Origin: Pseudomonas sp. SJZ079 | GTDB lineage: Bacteria; Pseudomonadota; Gammaproteobacteria; Pseudomonadales; Pseudomonadaceae | NCBI RefSeq assembly: GCF_007993865.1 | Contig: NZ_VIUH01000015.1 | Span: 61,229-125,228, forward strand | Length of the DNA: 64,000 nucleotides | Direction: 5' to 3' | Made by a program: the position numbers and the translations under genes | Notes under the pieces: model-generated | What the model saw: only the letters and a program-made list of their open reading frames with translations | Told to the model about the DNA's origin: nothing | Databases searched by the model: none | Part shown: in pieces, positions 1 through 8,419 of the stretch | Numbering within the stretch: position 1 is the stretch's first letter | Layout of the letters: each line of letters begins with the position of its first letter

Positions 1-580
1 AGATCACCCGCACTTCGGCATTCGGGTTGACGCTGCGCGCACCACGGGCGAAGGCGTTGATGCCCATCACCACCTCGGGGATGGGGAAGGCGGCGACATA
101 GCCCAGTACGTTGGACTTGGTCATCTTGCCGGCGACCACGCCATTCAGGTAGCGGCCCTCATAGAAGCGCGCGTTGTAGTTGCCGAAGTTCTTGCCCATC
201 TTGTAGCCGGTGGCATGCATCAGGGTCACGTTGGGGAACTGCTTGGCGACACGCTCGACGTAGTTCATGTAGCCGAAGCTGGTGGCGTAGATCAGGTTGT
301 AGCCGCTACTGGCCAACTCGCGGATCACCCGTTCGGCGTCGGCGCCTTCCGGTACGTTCTCGATGTATTTGGTTTCGACCTTATCGCCCAGGGCTTTTTC
401 CATTTGCAAGCGCCCTTGATCATGCTGGTAGGTCCAGCCGGCGTCGCCGATCGGGCTGATATAGACGAAGCCAACCTTGAGCGGATCGGCCGCCTGCGCG
501 TAGCCGAGCAAACCGACGCCGAACGCTGCCGCCACCGCCATGCCACCCGCTGCCTTGATGAAATGTCTGCGATTACCCAT
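1..580 (-). CDS. BMP-family ABC transporter substrate-binding protein (partial, C-terminus outside window)
   Basis: This is the N-terminal 193 codons of a basic-membrane-protein (BMP) type periplasmic binding protein. The family binds purine nucleosides or related compounds for an ABC importer. After the signal region the protein reads DPLKVGFVYISPIGDAGWTY, the usual BMP start, followed by GYMNYVERVAKQFPNV and the MHATGYK segment. The leader (MGNRRHFIKAAGG, then a hydrophobic stretch ending AQA) has an RRxFIK core, so export by Tat is possible. The ATG at 580 is preceded by GAGGAA. It is the last visible gene of an operon read ATPase, permease, permease, binding protein. The reading frame is open to the window edge, so nothing suggests a broken gene. 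The ligand is inferred from family only. Confidence 0.9.
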   Translation of the reverse strand, partial: MGNRRHFIKAAGGMAVAAAFGVGLLGYAQAADPLKVGFVYISPIGDAGWTYQHDQGRLQMEKALGDKVETKYIENVPEGADAERVIRELASSGYNLIYATSFGYMNYVERVAKQFPNVTLMHATGYKMGKNFGNYNARFYEGRYLNGVVAGKMTKSNVLGYVAAFPIPEVVMGINAFARGARSVNPNAEVRVI

Positions 581-671
581 CAGTTCCTCTCCTAGCCTAG
601 TGCTGTGATTGTTTTTGTTGTCGGGGGAAATAAATGCAGCAGACCCTTCCCCTTCAGAGCCCGCCAACGGA

Positions 672-1604
672 TCAGGCATCCGGCCGGTAAGGCTGGCCGA
701 GCGACATCGGCGAGTTCAGCCGGATGGTCTGTTGATTACGCGAAATCAGCACCAGCACGATGATCGTCGCCAGGTACGGCAGCGCCGAGAGCAACTGCGA
801 CGGCACCTCGATCTGCAGGCCCGAGCCCTGGATAAACAACTGACTGATCATCACCCCGCCGAACAGGTAGGCCCCGGCCATCACCCGCAGTGGCCGCCAG
901 GTGGCGAACACCACCAGCGCCAGGGCGATCCAGCCACGGCCCGAGACCATGCCCTCGACCCACAGCGGCGTGTAGAACACCGACAGGAAGGCGCCGCCGA
1001 TACCGGCCATGGCGCCGCCGAAGATGGTGGCCAGGTAGCGGATGCCGATCACTGAATAGCCGATCGAATGCGCCGACGAGGGTGACTCGCCAACCGCGCG
1101 TAGGATCAGTCCGGCGCGACTCTTGTAGAGGAACCAGATCACCCCGCCGAGCAGGGCCCAGGAGAAATACACCAGGGACTGCTGATTGAATAGCGCCGGG
1201 CCGATATAGGGGATATCGGCCAGCAGCGGGATGCGGATCGCCGGCACCGCCTGCAGGGTCAACGACTCGAAGGGTTTGCCGATGAAGGCCGAGAGGCCGA
1301 CACCGAAGATCGTCAGCGCCAGTCCGGAGGCCACCTGATTGGCCATCAGCGTCAGGGTCAGCAGGCCAAACAGCAGGCTCATCAGCGCACCGGCAGTCAT
1401 CCCGGCCAACACCCCGAGATAAGGATTGCCGGTGTAATGGGTGGCGGCGAAGCCGGCCACCGCACCCATGGCCATGGTGCCTTCGGCGCCCAGGTTGAGC
1501 ACCCCGGACTTTTCGGTGATCAACTCACCCAGGGCCACGATGATCAGCGGGGTGCCGGCCACCAGGGTGGCGAACAGCATTGAGGTAATCAGGCTCTGCT
1601 CCAT
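672..1604 (-). CDS. ABC transporter permease, BMP/nucleoside type (second permease)
   Basis: A 310-residue inner-membrane permease of the family that contains B. subtilis NupQ/YufQ and the branched-chain/ribose permeases. It is almost entirely hydrophobic, with about eight to nine membrane segments. It carries the family-typical stretch LGELITEKSGVLNLGAEGTM near residues 25-45, and a later cytoplasmic-loop region around GESPSSAHSIGYSVIGIRYLA. The ATG at 1604 is one base past the stop of the upstream permease, so the two are tightly coupled in translation. It pairs with that permease to form the heteromeric channel of the importer. Substrate is not determinable from sequence; purine nucleosides are the likeliest class. 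Confidence 0.88.
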   Translation of the reverse strand: MEQSLITSMLFATLVAGTPLIIVALGELITEKSGVLNLGAEGTMAMGAVAGFAATHYTGNPYLGVLAGMTAGALMSLLFGLLTLTLMANQVASGLALTIFGVGLSAFIGKPFESLTLQAVPAIRIPLLADIPYIGPALFNQQSLVYFSWALLGGVIWFLYKSRAGLILRAVGESPSSAHSIGYSVIGIRYLATIFGGAMAGIGGAFLSVFYTPLWVEGMVSGRGWIALALVVFATWRPLRVMAGAYLFGGVMISQLFIQGSGLQIEVPSQLLSALPYLATIIVLVLISRNQQTIRLNSPMSLGQPYRPDA

Positions 1605-1605
1605 C

Positions 1606-2688
1606 TCACGCCCCCGCCTTGGTCAGCGTCCTGCGCATGCGCAGCCGGTAGTTGATAAATAGATCCGAACCGAGCAGGAAGAACAGCAACATTCCCTGGA
1701 ATACCTTGGAGATCGACGCGGGCAGACTCATATACAGCTGCGCCTGCTCGCCGCCGAGAAACAGCAGCGCCATCAACAGGCTGGCAAAGAAGATCCCGAG
1801 GGGATTCAGCCGCCCGACGAAAGCCACGATGATGGCGGCGAAACCGTAGCCGCTGGCAACCTTGTCGGTCAGTTGGCCCATGGGCCCCGCTACCTCGGCC
1901 ATGCCGGCCAGGCCCGCGCAGGCCCCACCCACCAGCAGGCCGATCCAGACCATACGCTTGGCCGAGAAGCCGGCATAGCGCGCCGCATCTGCCGCCTCGC
2001 CGGCCACGCGCATCTTGAAGCCGAGAAAGCTCCGGTGCATGAACACATAGCCGACCACCAGCACCCCCAGCGCCATGACGAAGGCCAGGTTCAGCCGCGT
2101 GCCTTCGACCAGCAGCGGCAACAGCGCCGAGTCGGAGAACATCTTGCTCTGCGGGAAGTTGAAGCCGTCTGGGTCCATCCAGGGGCCGAACACCAGCCAG
2201 GACACCAGCAGCTGGGCGACGTACACCAGCATCAGCGAGACCAGGATCTCGTTAGCGTTGAAGCGGGTGCGCAGGAACGCCGGGATCGCCGCCCAGGCGG
2301 CACCACCCAGCGCCCCGGCGACGATCATCGCCAGCAACACCAGCGGACCGCTCTGCTCCGCCAAGGCCAGCGCAACCCCAGTCGCCGCACAGGCGCCAAG
2401 GATGAACTGGCCCTCCGCGCCGATATTCCACACATTGGCCCGGAAACCGATGGCCAGGCCCACCGCAATGAGCATCAGCGGGACGGCCTTGAGCAGCAAC
2501 TCGGAAACCCCGTACCAGCTGCGCACCGGGTTGAGAAAGAACACCTGGAAGCCTTCCAGCGGGTCTTTGCCCAAGACGGAGAACAACAGCAGCCCGCCGA
2601 GCACAGTCAGGACCACCGCAATCAGCGGCGACAGGTAGCTCATGGTGCGCGAGGCTTCGGGCCGGGCTTCAAGCTTGAAGGACAACAT
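1606..2688 (-). CDS. ABC transporter permease, BMP/nucleoside type (first permease)
   Basis: A 360-residue inner-membrane permease like B. subtilis NupP/YufP. It has an N-terminal membrane anchor (residues ~18-40), then the conserved region AIGFRANVWNIGAEGQFILGA around residues 80-100, and an EAA-like cytoplasmic loop near AGEAADAARYAGFSAKRM. It starts 16 bases after the ATPase stop and ends one base before the next permease, which fixes it as the middle of the operon. The start at 2688 (MLSFKLEARPEAS) is an ATG; a second in-frame ATG lies 15 residues in. Length is normal for this longer of the two permeases. Confidence 0.88.
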   Translation of the reverse strand: MLSFKLEARPEASRTMSYLSPLIAVVLTVLGGLLLFSVLGKDPLEGFQVFFLNPVRSWYGVSELLLKAVPLMLIAVGLAIGFRANVWNIGAEGQFILGACAATGVALALAEQSGPLVLLAMIVAGALGGAAWAAIPAFLRTRFNANEILVSLMLVYVAQLLVSWLVFGPWMDPDGFNFPQSKMFSDSALLPLLVEGTRLNLAFVMALGVLVVGYVFMHRSFLGFKMRVAGEAADAARYAGFSAKRMVWIGLLVGGACAGLAGMAEVAGPMGQLTDKVASGYGFAAIIVAFVGRLNPLGIFFASLLMALLFLGGEQAQLYMSLPASISKVFQGMLLFFLLGSDLFINYRLRMRRTLTKAGA

Positions 2689-2704
2689 GGCGCGCTTTCC
2701 CTTG

Positions 2705-4291
2705 TTATAGATGGCTGGTTGATTGATCGCGGGGCGCTGCCGGCGCGCGCTCGGCGCCTGGCCACATGCCGCTCATCCACACGCCGATGTCCTCCACCGA
2801 GGTCTCGGCCAAGGGCCGCGTTGGCGACAATCGACCGTCGGCGATCACCGCGATGCGGTCGCAAATCTCGAACAGCTCATCCAGCTCCTCGGAGACCACC
2901 AGCACCGCGCAACCGGCGTTTCTCAGGTCAATGATCTGCTGGCGGATAAAGGCCGATGCGCCCACGTCCACACCCCAGGTCGGCTGCGCGGCCACCAGCA
3001 GTTTGGGCGCCTGCATGATCTCGCGGCCCATGATGTACTTCTGCAGATTGCCGCCGGACAGCGATCTGGCCTGCGCGGCCGGCCCGCCGCACTTGACGTT
3101 GAAGCGTTCGATGCATTCGCTGGCGAAGGCCTTGGCCGCACGAAAATCGATCAGCCCGTGCTTGACCAGGTCCTTCGCGGCGGCGGCCGTGAGAATCGCG
3201 TTGTCGCTGAGCGCCATGCTCGGCACCGCACCACGGCCCAGGCGCTCCTCCGGGACGAAGCACAGGCCGATTTGCCGGCGCTGGTCGGGCGACAAGCGCC
3301 CCGCCTGGTTACCGCAGATCTGCACCGGGCCTGCCTCGCTCAGCGGGATCTCCCCGGAGATGGCCGCCAACAGCTCGGCCTGGCCGTTGCCCGAGACCCC
3401 GGCGATGCCGACTATCTCGCCGGAGCGCACCTCCAACTGGAGGTCCTTGAGGTCGGTGCCGAAGGGATCGGGCGAGGCCTGCGACAACCCCGCCAGCTTC
3501 AGCCGGACCTCGCCGTCGGCCTGCCCCGCGGTATGGACACAGGCCGGCAGATCCTTGCCGATCATCAGCCGCGCCATGCTCTTCGGCGTCTCTGCTGAGG
3601 GGATGCAGGCGCCCGTGACCTTGCCGCCCCGCAGCACCGTGGCGCTGTGGCACAGCTCCTGGATTTCGTCGAGTTTGTGGCTGATATAGAGAATCGCGCA
3701 GCCTTCGCTGGCCAGTCGGCGCAGGGTCTCGAACAGCACGCGTACCGCCTGTGGGGTGAGTACCGAGGTCGGTTCGTCCATGATCAGCAGCCGTGGGTTC
3801 TGCAGCAGGCAACGGACGATCTCGACCCGCTGCCGCTCACCGACGGACAGCGCATGCACATGCCGACGCGGATCGACCGGCAAGCCGTAACGCGTGGACA
3901 CCGACTCGATACGGCGGGCCAGGTCGGCCAGATCGGGGTTGCCCGGCAGGGCCAGGGCGACGTTTTCCAGCACGGTCAGGGTTTCGAACAGCGAGAAGTG
4001 CTGGAACACCATACCGATGCCCAGACTGCGCGCATGGGCGGGGTTCTCCACCGTGACCGGCTGGCCCTCCCAGACCATCTCGCCGGAGGTTTGCCGCGTC
4101 ACGCCATAGATGATTTTCATCAGGGTCGACTTGCCCGCGCCATTCTCCCCCAGCACGGCATGAATCTCGCCGGGCATGACGCGCAGATCGATGCCATCGT
4201 TGGCGACTACCGCGGGATAGACCTTGCGGATGCCCTGCAAGATCAAGCGAGGCTGTGCATCCGACGCAGCGGCGGCGTGCTCAGGCTTCAT
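2705..4291 (-). CDS. ABC transporter ATP-binding protein, double-NBD (BMP/nucleoside and sugar type)
   Basis: A 528-residue ATPase with two nucleotide-binding domains in one chain, as in NupO/YufO and RbsA. The first domain is complete: Walker A GENGAGKST (residues 48-56), signature LSVGERQR, Walker B LLIMDEPTS. The second has a proper signature (LSGGNLQK) but a degenerate Walker A (GVSGNGQAE, no Lys) and Walker B (LLVAAQPTWG, Asp-Glu replaced by Ala-Gln). This asymmetry is usual for the family, so the gene is not defective; ATP hydrolysis would rest mainly on the first site. It is the first gene of the importer operon. A 4497-4572 inverted repeat lies about 200 bases upstream. Confidence 0.93.
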   Translation of the reverse strand: MKPEHAAAASDAQPRLILQGIRKVYPAVVANDGIDLRVMPGEIHAVLGENGAGKSTLMKIIYGVTRQTSGEMVWEGQPVTVENPAHARSLGIGMVFQHFSLFETLTVLENVALALPGNPDLADLARRIESVSTRYGLPVDPRRHVHALSVGERQRVEIVRCLLQNPRLLIMDEPTSVLTPQAVRVLFETLRRLASEGCAILYISHKLDEIQELCHSATVLRGGKVTGACIPSAETPKSMARLMIGKDLPACVHTAGQADGEVRLKLAGLSQASPDPFGTDLKDLQLEVRSGEIVGIAGVSGNGQAELLAAISGEIPLSEAGPVQICGNQAGRLSPDQRRQIGLCFVPEERLGRGAVPSMALSDNAILTAAAAKDLVKHGLIDFRAAKAFASECIERFNVKCGGPAAQARSLSGGNLQKYIMGREIMQAPKLLVAAQPTWGVDVGASAFIRQQIIDLRNAGCAVLVVSEELDELFEICDRIAVIADGRLSPTRPLAETSVEDIGVWMSGMWPGAERAPAAPRDQSTSHL

Positions 4292-4496
4292 TGGGTTTTC
4301 TCCTGTTCTCCGATGACTTTAGCAGCTCGAATGAGCCGGCATCGGCGCCTTATTATTGGAGAGGAGCAGCAACCCTGGCGGCCACTGCACCCTTGTGGTT
4401 AGCCACCCGAGAACAGCCAGCCCGGTACGGATGTGCACTCTTGTGTACTACGCAAAATTAGATTGTGCAACTCAATGCGCACAAAAATGCTGTTTT

Positions 4497-4572
4497 ATGT
4501 AAACAACACTCTCGCCGGGCAAACTCGCGGCATGCCAGGCGAGCCGCTCTAAACCGGTGCTTTCGTTTACAT
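4497..4572. promoter_or_regulatory. Spaced inverted repeat ATGTAAAC / GTTTACAT upstream of ABC importer
   Basis: ATGTAAAC at 4497-4504 is exactly mirrored by GTTTACAT at 4565-4572. The surrounding DNA (4440-4500) is much more AT-rich than the coding regions and should hold the promoter of the importer operon on the minus strand. The two half-sites are 60 bases apart, which would suit a looping or two-dimer regulator, but could be chance. No known regulator is recognised. Confidence 0.25.
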
Positions 4573-4638
4573 GATCACGGGCAGTTGGCCACTATCCATC
4601 ACACGCCAGCTAAGCGCTTTGCTCGCGACTGCGTCTGA

Positions 4639-4909
4639 CTAGGGTCTGTTGCCGCTTCATTGCGAGCCGCGTTGCCGCGAGAAATGGCCCCCGATTAGGC
4701 GCAGGACGCAGGTAATGGTCATTCCCTTGCCAAGTCCTGCAACAACAGCGGGGGCCATTTCCCGCGCAACCCGAAGGGCCGGGCCTGTTTTTGCGCGATG
4801 CGGCGTTTCTCGTCGCTCATTTGGAACAACCAAACCGCGCTCCTCGTGCCTTGCCTCGCGCAAAAACAAGCTACGGCGCGGCCGCGAATGAAACGGCAAC
4901 AGACCCTAG
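4639..4909. mobile_element. MITE-like element with 16-bp terminal inverted repeats and two internal hairpins
   Basis: CTAGGGTCTGTTGCCG at 4639-4654 is perfectly inverted as CGGCAACAGACCCTAG at 4894-4909, and the similarity continues imperfectly inward for about 35 bases. If the outer CTAG is a 4-bp target duplication, the element proper is 4643-4905 with GGTCTGTTGCCG ends. Inside are two separate hairpins. Arm A is GAAATGGCCCCCG (4681-4693) with its complement at 4749-4761, enclosing GCAGGAC/GTCCTGC (4701-4707/4734-4740). Arm B is TGTTTTTGCGCGA (4786-4798) with its complement at 4856-4868. No plausible gene lies inside. There is only one copy in this window, so mobility is inferred from structure alone. 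The remaining DNA of 4292-5052 shows no other gene. Confidence 0.5.
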
Positions 4910-5052
4910 GCAATATATAGGCCGGGGAGCGCAAACCCCGAGTCACCGCCGCTTAGGATGGCCAGAAAAACCAACAGCCCCGGACAACCTGTATGGCTGT
5001 GCGGGGCTGGAAACGGCACGGCGCCGGGGTTGGCGCCGAAGGCGGAGGTCGC

Positions 5053-6012
5053 TCAGGCCTTCAGTTTATGGCGCGCGGCGTACAGGCAGATCATCTCCAT
5101 CGCCAGGGTGGCGCCGGCCAGGGCGGTGACTTCTGCGCTGTCATAGGGCGGCGCCACCTCCACCACGTCCATGCCGACCAGGTTGATGCCGCGCAGCCCG
5201 CGCAGGATCTCCAGCGCCTGATGGGTGCTGAGGCCACCGCACACCGGGGTGCCGGTGCCGGGGGCGAAGGCCGGATCGAGGCAGTCGATGTCGAAGGTCA
5301 GGTACACCGGATGCTCACCGACCCGCGCGCGAATGCGCTCGGCGATCTGCTCCGGCGACTGTCGATGCACCTCGCGGGCATCCAGCACCTGAAAGCCCAT
5401 CACGTCGTCATTGGTGGTGCGCAAGCCGACCTGCACCGAGCGCGCCGGGTCGACCAGGCCCTCGCGGGCGGCGTGGTAGAACATAGTGCCGTGATCGATG
5501 CGCGCGCCCTCTGCGTCCGGCCAGGTGTCGCTGTGCGCGTCGAAGTGGATCAGCGCCAGTGCGCCATGCTGCCTGGCATGCGCCTTGAGCAACGGGTAGC
5601 TGATGAAGTGGTCGCCGCCCAGGGTGAGCATGGCGCAGCCGGCCGCGAGGATCTTGTCGGCATGCGCCTCGATCAGCGCCGGAGTGTCCTGCGGCGTGCC
5701 GTGGTCGAAGTAGCAGTCGCCGTAGTCGATGCAGGCCAGCAGGTCGAAGGGGTCGAATTCCCAGGGAAAATGCCGCGCCCAGGCCGACTGCACCGAGGCG
5801 GCGCGAATCGCCCGCGGGCCGAAGCGGCTGCCGGGTCGGTTGGTGGTGGCGGTGTCGAACGGCACGCCACTGACCACCAGATCGACGCCGCGCAGGTCAC
5901 GGCTGTAACGCCGGCGCATGAAACTGGTGATGCCGGCGTAGGTCGGCTCGGCCGCCGTGCCATACAGGCTGTCGCGGGTCATCGCCTGGTCGTTTTCGTA
6001 GGCTTGATCCAT
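5053..6012 (-). CDS. speB: Agmatinase (ureohydrolase)
   Basis: A 319-residue agmatinase that splits agmatine into putrescine and urea in the cytoplasm. It is alignable with E. coli SpeB along its length. All binuclear manganese motifs are present: GGDH (132-135), HFDAHSD (156-162) and DIDCLDPAFAPGTGTP (241 onward). The HGTMF and VGMDVVEVAPPYD segments are also agmatinase-like. The ATG at 6012 has GAGGA eight to ten bases upstream. It lies 54 bases downstream of a polyamine-type binding protein gene on the same strand, which suggests uptake and breakdown of agmatine or a related guanidino compound. Guanidinobutyrase is a related alternative, but the sequence is closer to the SpeB branch. Confidence 0.9.
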   Translation of the reverse strand: MDQAYENDQAMTRDSLYGTAAEPTYAGITSFMRRRYSRDLRGVDLVVSGVPFDTATTNRPGSRFGPRAIRAASVQSAWARHFPWEFDPFDLLACIDYGDCYFDHGTPQDTPALIEAHADKILAAGCAMLTLGGDHFISYPLLKAHARQHGALALIHFDAHSDTWPDAEGARIDHGTMFYHAAREGLVDPARSVQVGLRTTNDDVMGFQVLDAREVHRQSPEQIAERIRARVGEHPVYLTFDIDCLDPAFAPGTGTPVCGGLSTHQALEILRGLRGINLVGMDVVEVAPPYDSAEVTALAGATLAMEMICLYAARHKLKA

Positions 6013-6066
6013 GGTTTACGGTCCTCACAACTTGGATAGAAATTCGGCGCCCGCTGCCGGGCGCGC

Positions 6067-7140
6067 TCAGTACTGGCTACGGAATGCGGTCCACAAGCGG
6101 GTGCGCTGACGCTGTTGCTTGAGGCTCTGGATTTGCTCGGGGAACAACTTGGCGCGCACCGCCGCCGGCGGGTAGATGTCCGGATCGCCGCTGACCGCCT
6201 CATCCAGCAAGGGCGCGGAAGCCGCGTTGGCGTTGGCGAAATACAGCGCGTTGGTCAGTTCGGCGATCGCCTCGGGCTTGAGCATGTAATCGATAAAGGC
6301 GCGGGCGGCCTGCGGGTGCGGCGCATCGACCGGAATCGCCATGGTGTCGAACCAGATCAGCGTGCCCTCCACAGGAATGCGGAACAGCACCGCGAACGAC
6401 TGCTTGGCCTCGGCGGCGCGGGCGGCGGCCATGCCGGCGTCGCCGGTGTAGGTCAGCGCCAGGCAGATCTCGCCCTTGGCCAGGTCGTCGATATGCTTGC
6501 CGCTGCCGATGTAGCGCAGGTTCGGTTGCAACTGGGCGAGCAACTGCTGCGCGGCCTTGAGGTCGGCGGCGGCGGTGCTGTAGGGGTCCTTGCCCAGGTA
6601 GTTCAGCGCGATCGCAATCACCTCCTGCGGCGAATCCAATACGGCGATGCCGCAGTCTTTCAGCTTGCTGGCGTACTCCGGTTTGAACAGCAGATCCAGG
6701 CTGTTCAGCGCCACACCCGGCAAACGCTGCTCAACCGCCTGCTGGTTGATGCCCAGGCCGACGGTGCCCCAGGTGTAGGGCACGCCGTAGCGGTTGCCGG
6801 GGTCGACGCTGGCCAGCTTGGCCAACAGCTCGGGGTCGAGGTTAGCGGCATTGCTCAAGGCGCCGACCGGCTGCACGGCCTTGGCCTGAATCGCCCGGGC
6901 CAGACCGCTGGAGGCCGGAAACACGACGTCGTAGCCACTGCCGCCGGTGAGCAGCTTGCTGTCGAGCACCTCGGTGCTGTCGAAGGTGTCGTATTTGACC
7001 CGGATACCGGTTTCGCTCTGGAAGCGTTTGAGCGCCTGCGGCGCCACGTAGTCGGCCCAGTTGTAGATGTTCAGCACCTGCTCCTCGGCCTGCAGCGGCA
7101 GGGCGCAGGCGATCAGTAACAGGCTGGCGGCAAGGCGCAT
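6067..7140 (-). CDS. Periplasmic polyamine (PotF-like) substrate-binding protein
   Basis: A 357-residue extracellular binding protein of the PotD/PotF family. The first 18 residues (MRLAASLLLIACALPLQA) form a signal peptide. The mature protein opens with EEQVLNIYNWADYVAP, the hallmark of putrescine/spermidine binders, and ends in the usual YPPAAVRAKLFPEQIQ region. The start at 7140 is chosen over an upstream in-frame ATG at 7206 because it has AGAGGAAT just before it and gives an immediate signal peptide. No permease or ATPase gene is adjacent, so it must work with a transporter encoded elsewhere. It is co-directional with speB and divergent from a LysR gene, its probable regulator. Confidence 0.88.
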   Translation of the reverse strand: MRLAASLLLIACALPLQAEEQVLNIYNWADYVAPQALKRFQSETGIRVKYDTFDSTEVLDSKLLTGGSGYDVVFPASSGLARAIQAKAVQPVGALSNAANLDPELLAKLASVDPGNRYGVPYTWGTVGLGINQQAVEQRLPGVALNSLDLLFKPEYASKLKDCGIAVLDSPQEVIAIALNYLGKDPYSTAAADLKAAQQLLAQLQPNLRYIGSGKHIDDLAKGEICLALTYTGDAGMAAARAAEAKQSFAVLFRIPVEGTLIWFDTMAIPVDAPHPQAARAFIDYMLKPEAIAELTNALYFANANAASAPLLDEAVSGDPDIYPPAAVRAKLFPEQIQSLKQQRQRTRLWTAFRSQY

Positions 7141-7176
7141 GGCGGATTCCTCTCTTCTGGCGAATCGGTTTGCTTG

Positions 7177-7239
7177 GGTAGGAGCCCGCGTGCGGGCGAT
7201 CTTCAACAGAGAGAAATCGCCAGCAAGCTGGCTCCTACG
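7177..7239. repeat. REP pair, GTAGGAGC family
   Basis: GTAGGAGCCCGCGTGCGGGC at 7178 and its inverted partner ending GGCTCCTAC at 7238 form a two-REP unit. The left copy has stem CCCGC/GCGGG and the right copy CCAGC/GCTGG, so stem bases changed in pairs. It lies in the divergent promoter region of the LysR and binding-protein genes. Confidence 0.75.
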
Positions 7240-7332
7240 AAAACGCTGGAATCATCCTGCGCCCGGTATTGCTTTGAATAAATATGAAGTGATCTACTTT
7301 GGCATCGATAACTATCAATGTTTGGAGCCGCC

Positions 7333-8241
7333 ATGCTCAGCCAAGTACGCGACCTCGACCTGCAACTGCTGCGGCTGTTCGTGACCGTGGTGGAGAGCGG
7401 CGGCTTCAGTGCCGCCCAGGGTGATCTGGGAATCGGCCAGTCGACCATCAGCACGCAGATGGCCAAGCTGGAAACGCGCCTGGGTTTCCGCCTGTGCGAA
7501 CGCGGCAAGGCTGGCTTCCGCCTGACCCCCAAGGGCGAACAGGTGCTGCTGGCCACGCACCGACTGTTCGCCGCCCTCGAGACCTTCAAGGGCGAGGCCC
7601 AGGGCATGGCCGACAAACTGCTGGGCACGCTCAGCATCGGCCTGTCCGAGGCCCTCGACGCCCAGGTGTTGAATCGGATCGGCGCCGCCATCGGGCGCTT
7701 TCGCCAGCGCAACCAGGCGGTGCAGATCGAACTGCTCAGCGCCATGCCCGCCGAACTGGAGCGGCGCCTGCTGCAGGATCAACTGCACCTGGCCATCGGC
7801 TATTTCTCCGGCACCCAGACCGCACTCGACTACCTGCCGCTATTCGAGGAGACACAGGCCCTGTACTGCGGCGCCGGCCATCGCTTATTCGAGCAACCCG
7901 ACGTGAGCCTGGCGCAGCTGCAGGATGAGGACGGCGTGCATCACCCCTACCGCTTCATTCAACGCGACGAACCCTGGCAAACCACCGCCAGCAGTGCGCA
8001 CAGCGAACAGGTCGAAGGCACCCTGGCATTCCTTCTCTCGGGCGCTCACATCGGCTACCTGCCCCAGCACATCGCCGCCCCCTGGGAAGCGCGCGGCCTG
8101 CTGCGCGCGCTGTTGCCGGAACGGCTCGGCTTCAGCGTGCAGTTTCACCTGAGCAGCCATCGCGGCCGCCAACCGAGCGAAGCGCAGCAGGCGTTTGTCG
8201 CGGACCTGCTCGGCGCATTTGCGCAAACGCCTGGGGCATGA
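7333..8241 (+). CDS. LysR-family transcriptional regulator
   Basis: A 302-residue LysR-type regulator. The N-terminal helix-turn-helix occupies residues ~5-62 (LQLLRLFVTVVESGGFSAAQ, then GIGQSTISTQMAKLETRLG). The rest is a periplasmic-binding-like effector domain. The ATG at 7333 is preferred to 7318 because GGAG sits five bases before it. It is divergently transcribed from the polyamine-binding protein and speB, with about 190 bases between, the classic arrangement for a LysR regulator and its target. I infer that it responds to agmatine or a related guanidino compound; the sequence alone does not show this. Confidence 0.85.
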   Translation: MLSQVRDLDLQLLRLFVTVVESGGFSAAQGDLGIGQSTISTQMAKLETRLGFRLCERGKAGFRLTPKGEQVLLATHRLFAALETFKGEAQGMADKLLGTLSIGLSEALDAQVLNRIGAAIGRFRQRNQAVQIELLSAMPAELERRLLQDQLHLAIGYFSGTQTALDYLPLFEETQALYCGAGHRLFEQPDVSLAQLQDEDGVHHPYRFIQRDEPWQTTASSAHSEQVEGTLAFLLSGAHIGYLPQHIAAPWEARGLLRALLPERLGFSVQFHLSSHRGRQPSEAQQAFVADLLGAFAQTPGA

Positions 8242-8419
8242 GCGAAGCCGCCGGCAACGGTAACGCTGGCAGGCCTGTGGCAAGCCAACGGCTGTTGGCG
8301 GGAGCGTCCGCCCCCTGATCGGCTACGCAACGACAAGCGCCTGGTGCGCGCGGCGGTCTATAGTTTTTAGTTCAAGCCGGTACTGGCTCCCCCCTGTCCA
8401 CAGCGTGCAAGGAATCATC

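Noticed and set aside
2705..4291. Second ATPase domain as a damaged site
   Set aside because: A degenerate second nucleotide site is normal for this double-domain family.
4649..4899. 80-residue frames inside the MITE-like element
   Set aside because: Both strands are open because of the inverted-repeat structure; no protein motif.
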